DNA of 64,000 nucleotides from Zelopaecilomyces penicillatus (taxonomy: Eukaryota; Ascomycota; Sordariomycetes; Hypocreales; Pseudodiploosporaceae). Shown piece after piece: positions 1-10,197 of the stretch. Numbering within the stretch: the first letter of the stretch is position 1; every line of letters begins with the position of its first letter. The translations under genes were made by a program, and so were the position numbers. The stretch is from the NCBI GenBank assembly GCA_005765155.1, contig VCCP01000003.1, positions 4,030,001-4,094,000 on the forward strand. The letters run 5' to 3'. The notes under the pieces are model-generated. The model was not told the DNA's origin and made no database searches. It saw nothing but the letters and a program-made list of their open reading frames with translations.

Positions 1-452
1 CCGTTTTGGACATGCACTCACCTTTATACCCGAAATATAATGTAGCTTCTTACGCTGCGCATCTGGAGTCGACGACGCAACAACTACTTGCAGAACTGTT
101 TGGGATCAAGACCTACATCAGCCGCGACGAGCCAGGAGTCTGGGTCGACATCTCGGCAGGACAGCCGCGGAAAATCGCCGCCCTTGGGGTTCATCACCGG
201 CGTTATGTTACGGGGCTTGGTATTGCTGTCAACATTGATATCCCAGTCACTGGGGGCGAGGATGTAAATCCCTGGGCACGATTTGTGCCATGTGGTCTAG
301 ATGGAAAGCTGGTGACCTCGGTTGCTGCCGAGCTAGGGCTTGCGGGGACATCCATGAAGTGGAACCTGGCGAGTCTGGCGTCACAATGGGTCAAGTCGTT
401 TGAAGTTGGTCTGTTAGATGCTGGGAAGAGAGGGCTTGGCGAGGGACGCTGA
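1..452 (+). CDS. Octanoyltransferase (LipB/Lip2), 3' part only
   Basis: This is the C-terminal part of a lipoyl(octanoyl) transferase. The enzyme moves octanoyl from acyl carrier protein to lipoyl domains of 2-oxoacid dehydrogenases and glycine cleavage H protein, normally in mitochondria. The open frame runs in from the left edge (frame of base 3), so the start and the N-terminal HGPGQ region are missing. The visible part has the family's KIAALGV segment, whose catalytic Lys is codon 171-173, and the WARFVPCGL segment, whose catalytic Cys is codon 291-293. The internal ATG at 12 is not the start. The last 30 residues or so are a poorly conserved tail ending at TGA 450-452. The identification rests on recognised motifs and I consider it firm. 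Nothing can be said about upstream introns. Confidence 0.88.
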   Translation, partial: VLDMHSPLYPKYNVASYAAHLESTTQQLLAELFGIKTYISRDEPGVWVDISAGQPRKIAALGVHHRRYVTGLGIAVNIDIPVTGGEDVNPWARFVPCGLDGKLVTSVAAELGLAGTSMKWNLASLASQWVKSFEVGLLDAGKRGLGEGR

Positions 453-2258
453 CTGGTAAAGAGGATGATATAAAGGGGAATCCATTAACGGCCATATCAT
501 GATTCAATTATGTGTCTGAGGGAGCCATGACTATACTATACACACAAACCACGCGTCGATAGGCGAAGATACCCAATGTAATATTTACTTACTCACTAAT
601 TCAAGTAGACAGGCACGCAGTTTTGATAACCCCAAGACTGTTATAGTATGGTTGCAAAACCCAAAGAGGACAGCCATATAGTTGTGGCTTTAGTAGCCCA
701 ACCCAGCAACAACAGTCCTCTTCACTGAGGCCTGTACATTCTACACACTGCTGGGCAATCTGCATCGCAGACCGTGCCGTCTCCCCGAAACCTATGGGGT
801 AAAAGCAAGCAAAGTTTCATATTAGCAGATAAGTGTGTGATGAGTTGAACCCGTTGCATTCCGCAGACCCACACCATCGGCATGTCTTAGATGATGCCAA
901 ATATGTGAAGAGGGGGAGAACCGACTTCAAATTGTGAATGAGAGACCAGACTCTACCTACTTTCAATACCGCCCTGGCGGAGATGGGAAAACACAGATAA
1001 TAGAGCCACTTTAGTAAAAACATGGCCTCATCTACTTTCTGCCATTATCGACTAGTATGTTATCAATATGGATTGCTCCCTATCTACGAAAAGGCTGCTT
1101 TATCTTACTGCTCTTATCAGCTATAATACAGTATGGTATGACTTGCAGGTCTAAGAGGGGGGGAGCTGTGCCCCACATCAGATTTCTCAATCACTTGGCT
1201 AAATGAATATGAAGATACGCGATACTCAAGGTACCTTATCTTAGCTATCTGCCAACTCTCTTTACGTCGGTTACAATGACTTTTCTCTTTCCATGTACTT
1301 TTAAAAACCGGTCACTGGAACATGCGAAATTACAGATCTATCAAACAGAATACTACTTGGGTACATGCAGTTGTCGATTACCGGTCATGATAGTATCTAC
1401 AGATCCGATTCACAAACGGGAATACTTGGAAACACCTTGCAAGGGTGGATAAAGTGGGTGATGGCCACTCTCCACCATTAATAGTTGTCCAAACATTCCA
1501 GGATTCTAGCCCAATTTAAATCTACCCGCATCCAGGGGCCGAGACCGGTCCACAAATAGCATACGGAGTACTTCTGGTGCCAACACCAAGGAACATGCCG
1601 ATATCTACAGCTCTTGATAAGTAATGTCTATGGGAGACCATCGTCTGTTCAGCCACCGGAAGTAATCGGAATCAATATTGTGCATCCCCAAACGAAGACC
1701 ATTGCCTTGGGATGGCAATCAGATAACCTTGTGATAGGGTTCCCGTCTTATCTCTTAGCGTTGTGTGAGGCGTCAATCATGTCGCTTCGGGTCACTTGTC
1801 TCGAGATAAGACAACATCAAGGCATCCAATACGCAGAAATGGGGAACATGTGGAGAGAACCGCTTGTTAGCACTCCCACGCGGAGCCTGACTTGTCAAAC
1901 TTGATTCAGTCGTGTTTAGATTCTGGCACCCCTGGATGGCGCTTTTCCGTGTGGTTGGGGCACGCTCCCTTCCCCGTCAGGCATGGATAGCATTGATAAT
2001 AATGCTTCTTATATCTCTACGTCCCTTTGCAATTGTCAAAAGCCCAGTTCGAAGTTTGGCACGGAGTCAATGGCCTTTCTGGGCGAATTTTATTACTTTC
2101 ATCCCTGGGCATCTTGACGTGCTGTTTTCCGGAGACGCTGGCCTGAAAACTAGTCAAATAACAGGATTAATCACAACAGCAAAGAGCGAAAAAATAAATA
2201 CCACTATAATCTCTCTAGGAGGTAACTGTGTAAGGATCACTGCCTCCTTTCAGCTACA
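453..2258. other. Gene-free spacer upstream of the urea transporter
   Basis: About 1.8 kb without a convincing gene. Small open frames at 817-1023 (minus), 1614-1904 and 1912-2286 (plus) have no recognisable domains and unprotein-like composition. The stretch is rather AT-rich and holds many HGATAR sites (separate entry). It also has one TACGGAGTAC word at 1562-1571, shared with other spacers of this window. The first few hundred bases should contain the octanoyltransferase 3' UTR. I see no TATA box or terminator that I would defend. Confidence 0.6.
827..1809. promoter_or_regulatory. Cluster of GATA-factor (HGATAR) sites upstream of the urea transporter
   Basis: Twelve matches to HGATAR on either strand were read by eye at 827-832, 995-1000, 1080-1085, 1100-1105, 1114-1119, 1236-1241, 1245-1250, 1615-1620, 1721-1726, 1732-1737, 1748-1753 and 1804-1809. 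Pairs lie close together (1100/1114, 1236/1245, 1721/1732/1748). In filamentous fungi this is the binding site of AreA/Nit2 and AreB, which switch on urea and other secondary nitrogen-source genes when preferred nitrogen is absent. Placement before a Dur3-type transporter fits that scheme. Function is inferred from site density and gene identity. Confidence 0.5.
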
Positions 2259-4453
2259 ATGTCTAGCTCCAACACTGCGGCGTTGAGCCAGGGCTATGGC
2301 TACGGCATTGTTCTTGGCGTAGGCTTTGCCTTTGCCATCTTCATGGTAAGACATTCGATACGGCATTTGGAAACTGTGGCCATCTCCTCCTCAAGTTGAG
2401 TCATTTTGACTAAAATGGTTACGGCATAATACAGATGTTCCTTACTCAGATCCTGAAGCGATTAAACAATGAGGTACAGACTTCGGAAATGTTCAACACA
2501 GCCGGCCGCACCGTCAAGTCTGGGCTTGTGGCTTCCGCCGTCGTTTCTTCCTGGACATGGGCCGCTACTCTGCTTCAGAGCTCTGGTGTATGCTATCAGT
2601 ATGGCGTGTCCGGACCTTTCTGGTATGCTTCCGGGGCTACAGTCCAAATCCTGCTGTTTGCTACTCTGGCGATTACGCTCAAGAGGCGCGCACCAAATGC
2701 GCATACTTTCCTTGAGGTGATCAGAGCGCGTTATGGAAAGCCCGCACACTTCACCTTCATCACCTTTGGCATCATAACCAATATTCTCGTGTCGCTTATG
2801 CTCATTGCTGGAGGTGCGGCTACTGTCAATGCCCTAACTGGCATGCATGCGGTAGCTGCCATCTTCTTGATGCCCTTGTCTGTCGTTGCTTATACCTTTA
2901 CCGGCGGCCTCAAAGCAACAATCATTACAGACTATATTCACACATTTGGTTTGCTCATCATCATTATTCTTTTTGCACTAAAGGCATACGCAACTTCAGA
3001 TGTCCTTGGTAGCCCCTCTGCTGTTTATGATTTGCTCATCGAGGCATCCAAAGCTCATCCTGTTTCGGGCAACGAAGCCGGCAGCTATCTAACAATGAAG
3101 TCCTCCGGGGGTGTGACGTTTTTTGTTATCAACATTGTAGGGAACTTCGGTACTGTCTTCCTGGATAATGGCTATTACAACAAGGCCATCGCCGCGCACC
3201 CTGTTCATGCTTTGCCGGGTTACATCATGGGAGGTCTTGCCTGGTTCGCAATTCCATGGCTAACAGCCACCACCTTGGGATTGTCCGCCCTGGCACTCGA
3301 GTCCAGCCCTCGTTTCCCAACCTTTCCCAATCGTATGAGCGAAGCTGAAGTATCGGCCGGACTGGCTCTTCCCTACGCAGCAGTAGCTCTGATGGGTAAA
3401 GGAGGCGCCATTGCGACCTTGCTCATGGTCTTCTTGGCTGTTACTTCGGCTTTCAGCTCTGAACTAGTTGCCACATCGTCCATTTTCACGTATGATGTAT
3501 ATCGAACCTATCTTCGCCCAGACGCGAGTGGTAAAAGCCTTGTTTGGATGTCACACGTGTGCATGGTTCTCTTTTCCATCATCATATGCTGTGTATCCAC
3601 AGGTCTGTGGTATACTGGCATCTCAATGGGCTATCTCTACCTTCTAATGGGTGTCATTATTTCCGCCGCTGTGATCCCGGCAGCTCTCACACTGCTTTGG
3701 AAGGGCCAGAATTGGTGGGCGGCAACTTTATCCCCCATCCTCGGCACAGTCTGCTCCATCGTTGCGTGGCTAGTTACGGCGCATAAGAAGTGTGGGAAAC
3801 TAGACGTGGCTTGCACAGGTTCGATCGATCCGATGCTGGCTGGGAATGTGACAGCATTGCTATCACCCCTTTTGTTCGTCCCGCTATTTTGCGTCATATT
3901 TGGGTTTGATAAATATGACTGGCAGTCAATGTTGGCTATCCGCAAGGCCGATGACCATGACATAGTGAAAACACCCGGTATTGACGAGGAGACGCAATTG
4001 GAGCCCAAAAGAAACCACCAGAACCAGTCCGCTGTTGATGAGGAACAGCGTAAATTGAACGCAGCATTCAAGACTGCTGCGATCATCACTACAACCATGT
4101 AAGTCAACTTTTCAAAATCAACCATTATTAGTACTAACGTGTCGTTGTCCTATAGGGCTCTAGTATTTCTGGTACTATGGCCGATGCCATTATACGGTTC
4201 GGGCTACATCTTCTCCAAATCTTTCTTCACGGGCTGGGTGGCCGTGGGCATAATCTGGATATTTGCCTCTTTTATAGCCGTTGGGCTTTATCCAGCGTGG
4301 GAGAGTCGTGTCACGCTGATGCGAATACTAAAACTGATATTCACGGGTGGGAGACCTTTGCGTACAATGACGCATGTCCAGCCAATAGTAGCCGACGACA
4401 ACAGCGAAGTGGTGACGCCGGTGAAGGAGGAGATGAATGTGAAGGTAATTTGA
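2259..4453 (+). CDS. dur3: Dur3-type urea/H+ symporter (sodium:solute symporter family)
   Basis: A plasma-membrane urea (and possibly polyamine) importer of the SSF family. Three exons, 2259-2345, 2435-4098 and 4156-4453, join in frame to 682 residues, the usual size. Introns are 2346-2434 (GTAAGA...ACAG) and 4099-4155 (GTAAGT...ATAG). The short first exon gives Met plus a Gly-rich first helix (GYGYGIVLGVGFAFAIF). Exon 2 carries the Dur3 hallmark SSWTWAATLLQSS near residue 65, then YQYGVSGPFWYASGA, and about a dozen further membrane helices. Exon 3 adds two helices and a charged cytoplasmic tail. Starting at ATG 2435 would delete the first helix, so I chose 2259. The GATA-site cluster upstream suggests nitrogen catabolite control. 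Substrate is inferred from family. Confidence 0.9.
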
Positions 4454-4812
4454 GGAGAGGAAGCTTACGGGCGTTTGTCACATTGTGGTTGCTTCATGCG
4501 TAGCTGAGACATTGGTCAGTAATCCGGAGTCAGAATTCTGCCGTTCAGCTCAGTTTTTAGCCTCTTTTCGATATGCCTGCGCGAGTGTGGTGCCGTCTTA
4601 GTTACGCCAGTCTAGATAACTTCTAATTAGCTCCTGGATATTCCAATCACACTTATGTATTTCCAATGTCCAAGTGGAAGGCCAAAACTTCCTTCCGTCT
4701 TACATCGACTTAGCCACGGCGATGGAGCCAGTGATTTATTACCTCTCGCCTTCGATCTTATCTTGGATTCCTAACAATCATCGCCATAACTGCCATAGAG
4801 AATACCTTGCGG
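4454..4812. other. Short spacer between urea transporter and secreted protein
   Basis: About 360 bases holding the transporter 3' UTR and the promoter and leader of the next plus-strand gene. No gene, repeat or clear site was recognised. Confidence 0.5.
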
Positions 4813-5751
4813 ATGCTTGCGCTTCTCGGTCTCCTCCTCCTCACACCTTTGGCCTCGTGTCTCTTTGAGGATGCCTGCAAGCCCATCTCCTCCTCCCTAA
4901 AATCATGTTCTCTCCCGCCCTTCAGCACCGACTGGTCGAGTGTCGAGAAGGCCTTTAAGACACGGAATGTCACCGGGTTACCCAAGCTATTCGGAAACAG
5001 CGAAAAGGGCCCATCGACAAATCTCATCGAGAACTATTCCCAGGCAGCGTGTTTCTGCTCCAGTGCCCGTATGAAGTATATGGACTGCAGTCAATGCTAC
5101 GCCTATGACAGGCTCAACAGCGGCAGCGGGACGAAGCTAGACGAGGAGCGAGTTCATGGTGCCTACATCCGAGATTGCATTGAGTTTGGCTACTTTGACG
5201 CCTCTGTGCTCGCTTATCTGTTCACGACGCGGTCTTCCATGCCGGAATCGACAGGGGCAGATGCCAGTAACAGCGATTGCGGTAGTGTGTGCGGTGTTCT
5301 TCGTGAGCAGAGTAGAGACTGCAAGACGACACCGCGAGGGTCTGTAGAATCACTGGGTGTTGATTACTATGGCAGTCTGTTGCTGAACCGTACGGCTGCT
5401 GAGTGCATGTGTACGCTTCCTGTCCTGAGACGCTTTCTCAGGTTGTCCATGGTGTATCGCGTCACGGAAATCTGACGACTCGGTGCTGATTGTTAATGTT
5501 ATGAAGCGGACTGTATATCGCTGGGGTATTAGACCGACTCAAAACAAGTGGTCCCTGGGGATGCGGAGGATGAGTCTGGGGGCATGGATGATAATCCTAC
5601 TATGACAACGAGGCCCTCTGGCAACTTACCCACGGGATCTTTGGGTGACAGTGGCCCGGAAGATAACGGTGCGGCGAGAGGAAATGCCCAGTTGATCTTG
5701 GCTACTATCGTGCCAGTTCTTGTAGTATCTTGGGAACTATATTTTATGTAA
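4813..5751 (+). CDS. Small cysteine-rich secreted protein, probably with a C-terminal anchor
   Basis: Product not recognised. ATG 4813 starts a clear signal peptide of about 16 residues (LLGLLLLTPLASC). The mature part has 12 cysteines, largely in pairs (ACFC, DCSQC, DCGSVC, ECMC), and NxS/T sites, so it should be secreted and disulfide-bonded. The first frame stops at 5475. A second open frame at 5533-5751 ends in a hydrophobic tail (LILATIVPVLVVSW) after a Gly/Ala-rich stretch. An intron 5452-5532 (GTGTAT...TTAG, phase 0) joins the two to 285 residues with a hydrophilic linker and a GPI- or membrane-anchor-like end. The join is my inference. The alternative is a 220-residue soluble secreted protein. 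Such proteins are often wall components or host-interaction candidates, but no function is claimed here. Confidence 0.6.
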
Positions 5752-5950
5752 ACTATAATAATTGCGTATATTATGATAATTGTGTATAAGGGGTAATTGA
5801 TCCAGGCGGAGCTAATATGATATGGGAATTCTCATAGATGTGCCTACAAAGGTCCAAATCTCTCATCACACACACAATCCGACTATCAAAATTTTAAAAA
5901 CATCGTTTACCCAACCATCATCCCCAAAACAAACCTCCCATACCGTCATC

Positions 5951-6858
5951 TTAGGCCGCATCCTCAGCCTTCTTCAACACCCTCGCCGGGTTCCCTACCA
6001 CAACCATACCCGCCGGCACATCCTTCGTCACAACACTGCCCGCGCCCACCACAGCCCCCTTCCCAATCGTCACTCCAGCCAAAATGATAGCGCCTCCCCC
6101 AATCCAGCAGTCCTCCTCAATAGTAATGGGCTGGCCGTGCTCCGGCCCGCGAGTGCCGTTACGCACACGGGCGTCTAGAGGGTGCGTGCCGGAGTAAAAG
6201 GAGCAGTTGGGCCCAATGAGGGTCCGGTCACCGACAGAGATTGTGCATGTGTCGATCCAGACACTGCCCGAGTTGACGTAGACGTTCTTTCCTAGTCTGT
6301 ACATCCACATGGATGAGTCGATTTTGTTGTGAATTGCCCATCGACAGGTACCTTGGTGATGATGGGGCATGGGGGGGATGAGAAAAGGGTTTCGTTACTT
6401 AACGTTGGTCCCGTAATCCATCTTGAGCGGACCATCAATCCATGGATAGTCTTCAAACAGCGCTTCATCTTCTTCTTCAGTAGCCGCTCGCAGGGGCAGC
6501 ATCTCAGTAGCACCAGTAATCCTAAAACACAAAGAAACAAGACCAAACACAGATCAGCATTGAAAAAAACCAATGACAACATATTACAACAACCCCCAGA
6601 AAGCTAAGTTTTCTTTCACACAAAATGAAGAAGAGAAATAACATAAAATTAGAAAAGGAGTTCTTACTCCATCCACATCTCAACAAGCTCTCTCCGCGTC
6701 GGCTCCACCGCCGAGTTGAACTTTTGGCTCGCTCGCGTACACCTTCTCCGCTCCTTGATCAGGTCCGGCGTGAAAGCCCAGTACAGCTCCCCGTTTGCCA
6801 TCCGCCGCTTGTTCTCGGCTAGGTTGATGGGCTTGCCGTCTGGTGCGGTGGCGGCCAT
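5951..6858 (-). CDS. Maltose/galactoside O-acetyltransferase-like enzyme (left-handed beta helix)
   Basis: An acetyl-CoA-dependent sugar O-acetyltransferase of the NodL/LacA/Maa group, about 219 residues, cytosolic. Exons on the minus strand are 6858-6668, 6521-6399 and 6296-5951. Introns are 6667-6522 (GTAAGA...TTAG) and 6398-6297 (GTAACG...ACAG), and the joins restore the family reading (MDYGTNV-K-LGKNVYVN). The N-terminal Mac domain has the usual KRRMANGELYWAFTPDL pattern. The C-terminal part is hexapeptide repeats (ISVGDRTLIGPN, ITIEEDCWIGGGAIILAGVTIGKGAVVGAGSVVTKD in sense) with the catalytic His in SGTHPLDARVR. It ends with the typical GNPARVLKK. The natural acceptor sugar cannot be read from sequence. 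Fungal copies are common, so no transfer claim is made. Confidence 0.88.
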
Positions 6859-7549
6859 TCTGGGAGGGGTTTGTTTGACTTTGTGGTGTATAAGAGATAT
6901 TGAAATATGGGTGAGACTTCATTAATATATCGTGTTCTTGAGAAGAAAATGAGAGAGAAAATGTGTTGATAATAAAGGTGTGTATTTATGAGATGTTAGC
7001 CTCGCCTTAGTTTGGGAGATCTCCATTTGCAGGGGGGCTAACGTGGGCACTAATAATCACACTCGGTCCTATTCCCCATTGAGTCGCTTTTCGTATTTAT
7101 ACCAATTGGAAACTAATACTCAACGTCTAATGGGGTTCACTTTGATGCCCCACTACATGCAAATGGAGATACTCCAGATATTTCTGGAATATATCTACCC
7201 AGGTGGTCAACGGCATTTGAATACAAGGAAACGAAGCTCATCAATCATATTTTTAAGTTGCACGATAGTATTGCCCTAAGGCGCGTTCCTCAAGAGTAGC
7301 CGCATCTACATTTCATATAAATACATACTCCGCTTTCACACCCACAAAAGGACATTCAGGACTTTCAACATGTATATTCTTCTTCTTGAAATGGACAACA
7401 GTAAAAGGGGGAAAATCTGAAGATTGAGAAAAGTAAACATGGGCACAGGCAAAGGTTTGTGTCTGTCCCACTCAGATAAAACAAAATAAAAATCAGAATG
7501 CCCCCACCATAAGAATATTCGCTTCCAGTTCCACCACCACCATAATTCA
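6859..7549. other. Spacer between acetyltransferase start and chitinase end
   Basis: About 690 bases: the promoter of the minus-strand acetyltransferase near 6860-7000 and the chitinase 3' UTR near 7400-7549. No gene was recognised. The small frames at 7043-7279 and 7365-7721 look like chance. Confidence 0.5.
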
Positions 7550-10197
7550 TTACAGAGCCAAAACCTGGACTGCCACCATGGCGATCAAACCAGCAATGCC
7601 GACGGTCAGCGTAGAAGCGCCGGCCGGTACTGGCACGATAGAGGTTGGCGATGGGCCGACAGCCACTCCAGTCCAACCACCGGTGGGAACAGCCACTCCA
7701 GGGCAGCCAGGGCCGTAACATGGCACGCTGGCGCTGCTGGGAACCGTGGGGCAGTTAGGACCCGTGCATCCCTCACCTCCAGTTGGCTGAGAGACGGGGA
7801 TGCTGTTTGTAGGACGGGTAAGGGTCTGGATGCTGCTGGCCCCAGGAACAGTGATCGTCGTGTAAAAGGTCGAGGTAGCCGAAGTGGTCGTAGTGCTCTC
7901 AGGAGGGTTGACGCTGCCAGGTCCAGTAGGGATCTCTGTTGGCGTGACGGGGCAAACGGTAGTGTACAATGGGATAGTCTCAGTTATGACCTTTCCAGTG
8001 GGGCAGTTGGTAACAGATGGCGGACACTTGGTAACTGTATGCACTGTTGTAGTGTAGACAGTGCTAGTTGTCATAGGTCCAGTTGTTGTCGAGGGACCAA
8101 CAGGCGTGGTGTAGATTGCGGTTGAGTCGGACTGAGAACCGCTTCCGGAGCAGGACGTGGTCGGCGTCGACTCACCAGGAGTGGTGTACGTAGGAGTGGC
8201 AGTGTCCTCTGAAGTAGTTGTAGTAACAGCTTCCTCAGAAGTGGTCGTCGCCTCACTAGGAGTGGTATAGGTGGGAATACCGGTCTCCTCGCAGGTGGTT
8301 GTGGTAATAGCCTCTTCAGTGGTTGTCACTTCGACAGGAGTAGTGTACGTAGGAATGGCAGTCTCTTCGGAAGTGGTCGTGGTCACAGCTTCCTCAGAAG
8401 TGGTTGTCACCTCACCAGGAGTGGTATACGTAGGAGTGCTGGTCTCCTCGCAGGTGGTTGTGGTAACAGCCTCCTCAGAAGTAGTTGTCACCTCGGCAGG
8501 AGTGGTGTACGTGGGAGTGACGGTCTCCTCGGCAGTGGTTGTGACCTCAACAGGAGTGGTAGGAGTAGTCTCCTCAGCAGTAGTTGTGACCTCCACGGGA
8601 GTGGTGGGAGTGACGGTCTCCTCAGCAGTGGTCGTCACATCGACAGGAGTGGTGTACGTAGGAGTAACGGTCTCTTCAGCAGTGGTTGTAACCTCAACGG
8701 GAGTAGTGGGAGTGACGGTCTCCTCGGCAGTGGTTGTGACCTCAACAGGAGTGGTAGGAGTAGTCTCCTCAGCAGTAGTTGTGACCTCCACGGGAGTGGT
8801 GGGAGTGACGGTCTCCTCAGCAGTGGTCGTCACATCGACAGGAGTGGTATACGTGGGAGTGGCGGTCTCCTCAGCAGTGGTCGTCACCTCAACAGGGGTA
8901 GTGGACGTAGGGGCTGGGCTAGAGGGCTCCTGAGTAGGGGTTGTGATCTCGATCGTGCTCGATGGCTCAACGGGGGTAACATATGTGCTAGTCGTTGTTG
9001 TCGTAGGTACCGGCGTCATTGTGGGTGTCGTAGGTGCTGGTGGTGTTGTCGTAGTCGTTGGTTTCGGTGGCGTGGGAGGAACAGGATTGCAGCCGTACTT
9101 AAGAGCATCCATAACATGCTCGTTATACGTCTTACCCTTGTAGATGTTGGTCAGACCACGGGAAAGATCCCACAGCGAGATACCTCCAAAAGTCTTCTTG
9201 TCCTTGTGCTTGCAAACGAGAGCCTTCATGGCCGGGGGGTCGATGTAACCAGAGCCAGCTGCCGACGGGCTGGCGGGAAGGCCGATGTAGAGCTTGGCAG
9301 ACTTGCTCTTGCTGCTCTTGGCGATGATAGCCTCCCAGTCTTCATAGTTGAACTTCTCGCCAGTACCGGCAATGGCATCACAAGAGGGGTTGTTGTAGAA
9401 CTGAATGAAGAGTCTGTCGAAAGCGGCGGTCTGAATCATCTCCTTCATGTGGAAGTACTTGGGGTTGGTTGGGCATTGAGGGGCACCGGTAATCATCAGA
9501 GAGGAATCAAGAGCTCGGAACTTGTTAATCATGGCAACATAAGGCTTGTTTGCTGTTTGTCATTGGTTAACGAAAGAGGGTCAGAGAACTGGTTTGTTAG
9601 AGCCAACTTACCGAACTCAGCCTCAATGTCAAAGTCGAAACCGTCAACAGAGGTGTGCTCAGTGGCGCTGATATCGAAAGGTCGGGGTCCCTTCCAGCTA
9701 GAGCGGTAAGGGCCAAAGGAGTTGTAGAGGAAATCGGCAAAGCTCTCTCCGTTCTTGTCAGAAGTGACTTTGTAGTTGGCAGTGACAGAGTTGTAGTCGC
9801 CACCAATGCTCAGAAGAACCTTGACACCACGAGACTTGCAGTAAGGAATGTCCTGCTTCATAGTCTGGCACTCGCTGAAAAGGCGAGATGGGACACCATT
9901 CTTGTTGGTATAGGTGCCTGCCCAACAATGAGGCCCGAAGTTGGTTGCTGGGTAGCCAGATTTCTCATTCTCGGGGGCGGAGATGACAAAGCTCAAGGTG
10001 ACTGATTCAACACCACTGTCACAGTGAGTTCGCAGGTTCTCGACTCCTGCTTGTCCCTATAAAAGAATATCGGCGTTAGTTCTGTATGGCTGACACGGAT
10101 CAAGCATATAGGTATGTGTGTGCATGCCTCAGGGACTCACCCAGTAACCGTTGAGGCCGCCATAGGCGCCTCCGGCAACAGCCAAAGAGAGAGACAT
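7550..10197 (-). CDS. Class III GH18 chitinase with Thr-rich repetitive stalk and GPI-type tail
   Basis: An endochitinase-type wall enzyme, 834 residues. Exons on the minus strand are 10197-10141, 10056-9612 and 9552-7550. The joins restore LNGYW-GQAG and EAEF-ANKPYVAM, both expected in this family. The catalytic GH18 motif DGFDFDIE lies at 9645-9622, residues about 157-164, with the proton-donor Glu last; LLSIGG precedes it. After about residue 340 comes a Thr/Pro/Ser-rich stalk with imperfect repeats of TTPVEVTTTAEE type, likely heavily O-mannosylated. A short CGPGC-like Cys region follows. The end is hydrophobic (LTVGIAGLIAMVAVQVLAL) and fits a GPI signal. This architecture matches wall-anchored fungal chitinases that remodel the wall at tips or septa. 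The N-terminus (MSLSLAVAGGAYG) is unusually short for a signal peptide, so the true first exon may be missed. Confidence 0.9.
8160..8935 (-). repeat. Imperfect coding minisatellite in the chitinase stalk
   Basis: Tandem degenerate units encode TTPVEVTTTAEETVTP-like blocks of 13-18 residues (39-54 bases). Towards the C-terminus they grade into longer TTSEEAVTTTT(C/S)EE units. Inside lies a higher-order duplication: 8511-8653 is identical to 8706-8848, an offset of 195 bases. All visible length changes keep the frame. The opposite strand is also open here (8271-8933) because of the repeat, which is not a gene. Confidence 0.9.

Noticed and set aside
1614..2286. Two plus-strand frames just before the urea transporter
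   Set aside because: They end inside or next to the true first exon, lack domains and run through the GATA-site cluster; read as leader or promoter.
2435..2437. ATG 2435 as the urea transporter start
   Set aside because: It directly follows an intron acceptor, and using it removes the first membrane helix encoded by exon 2259-2345.
8271..8933. 220-residue Val-rich open frame on the plus strand across the chitinase repeats
   Set aside because: It is the antisense of the repeated stalk; repetition without stops opens the other strand as well. No start context or domain supports it.
8160..8935. Regular repeats with spacers suggestive of a CRISPR-like array
   Set aside because: Units are degenerate, directly adjacent, in frame and code for a Thr-rich stalk in a eukaryotic gene.
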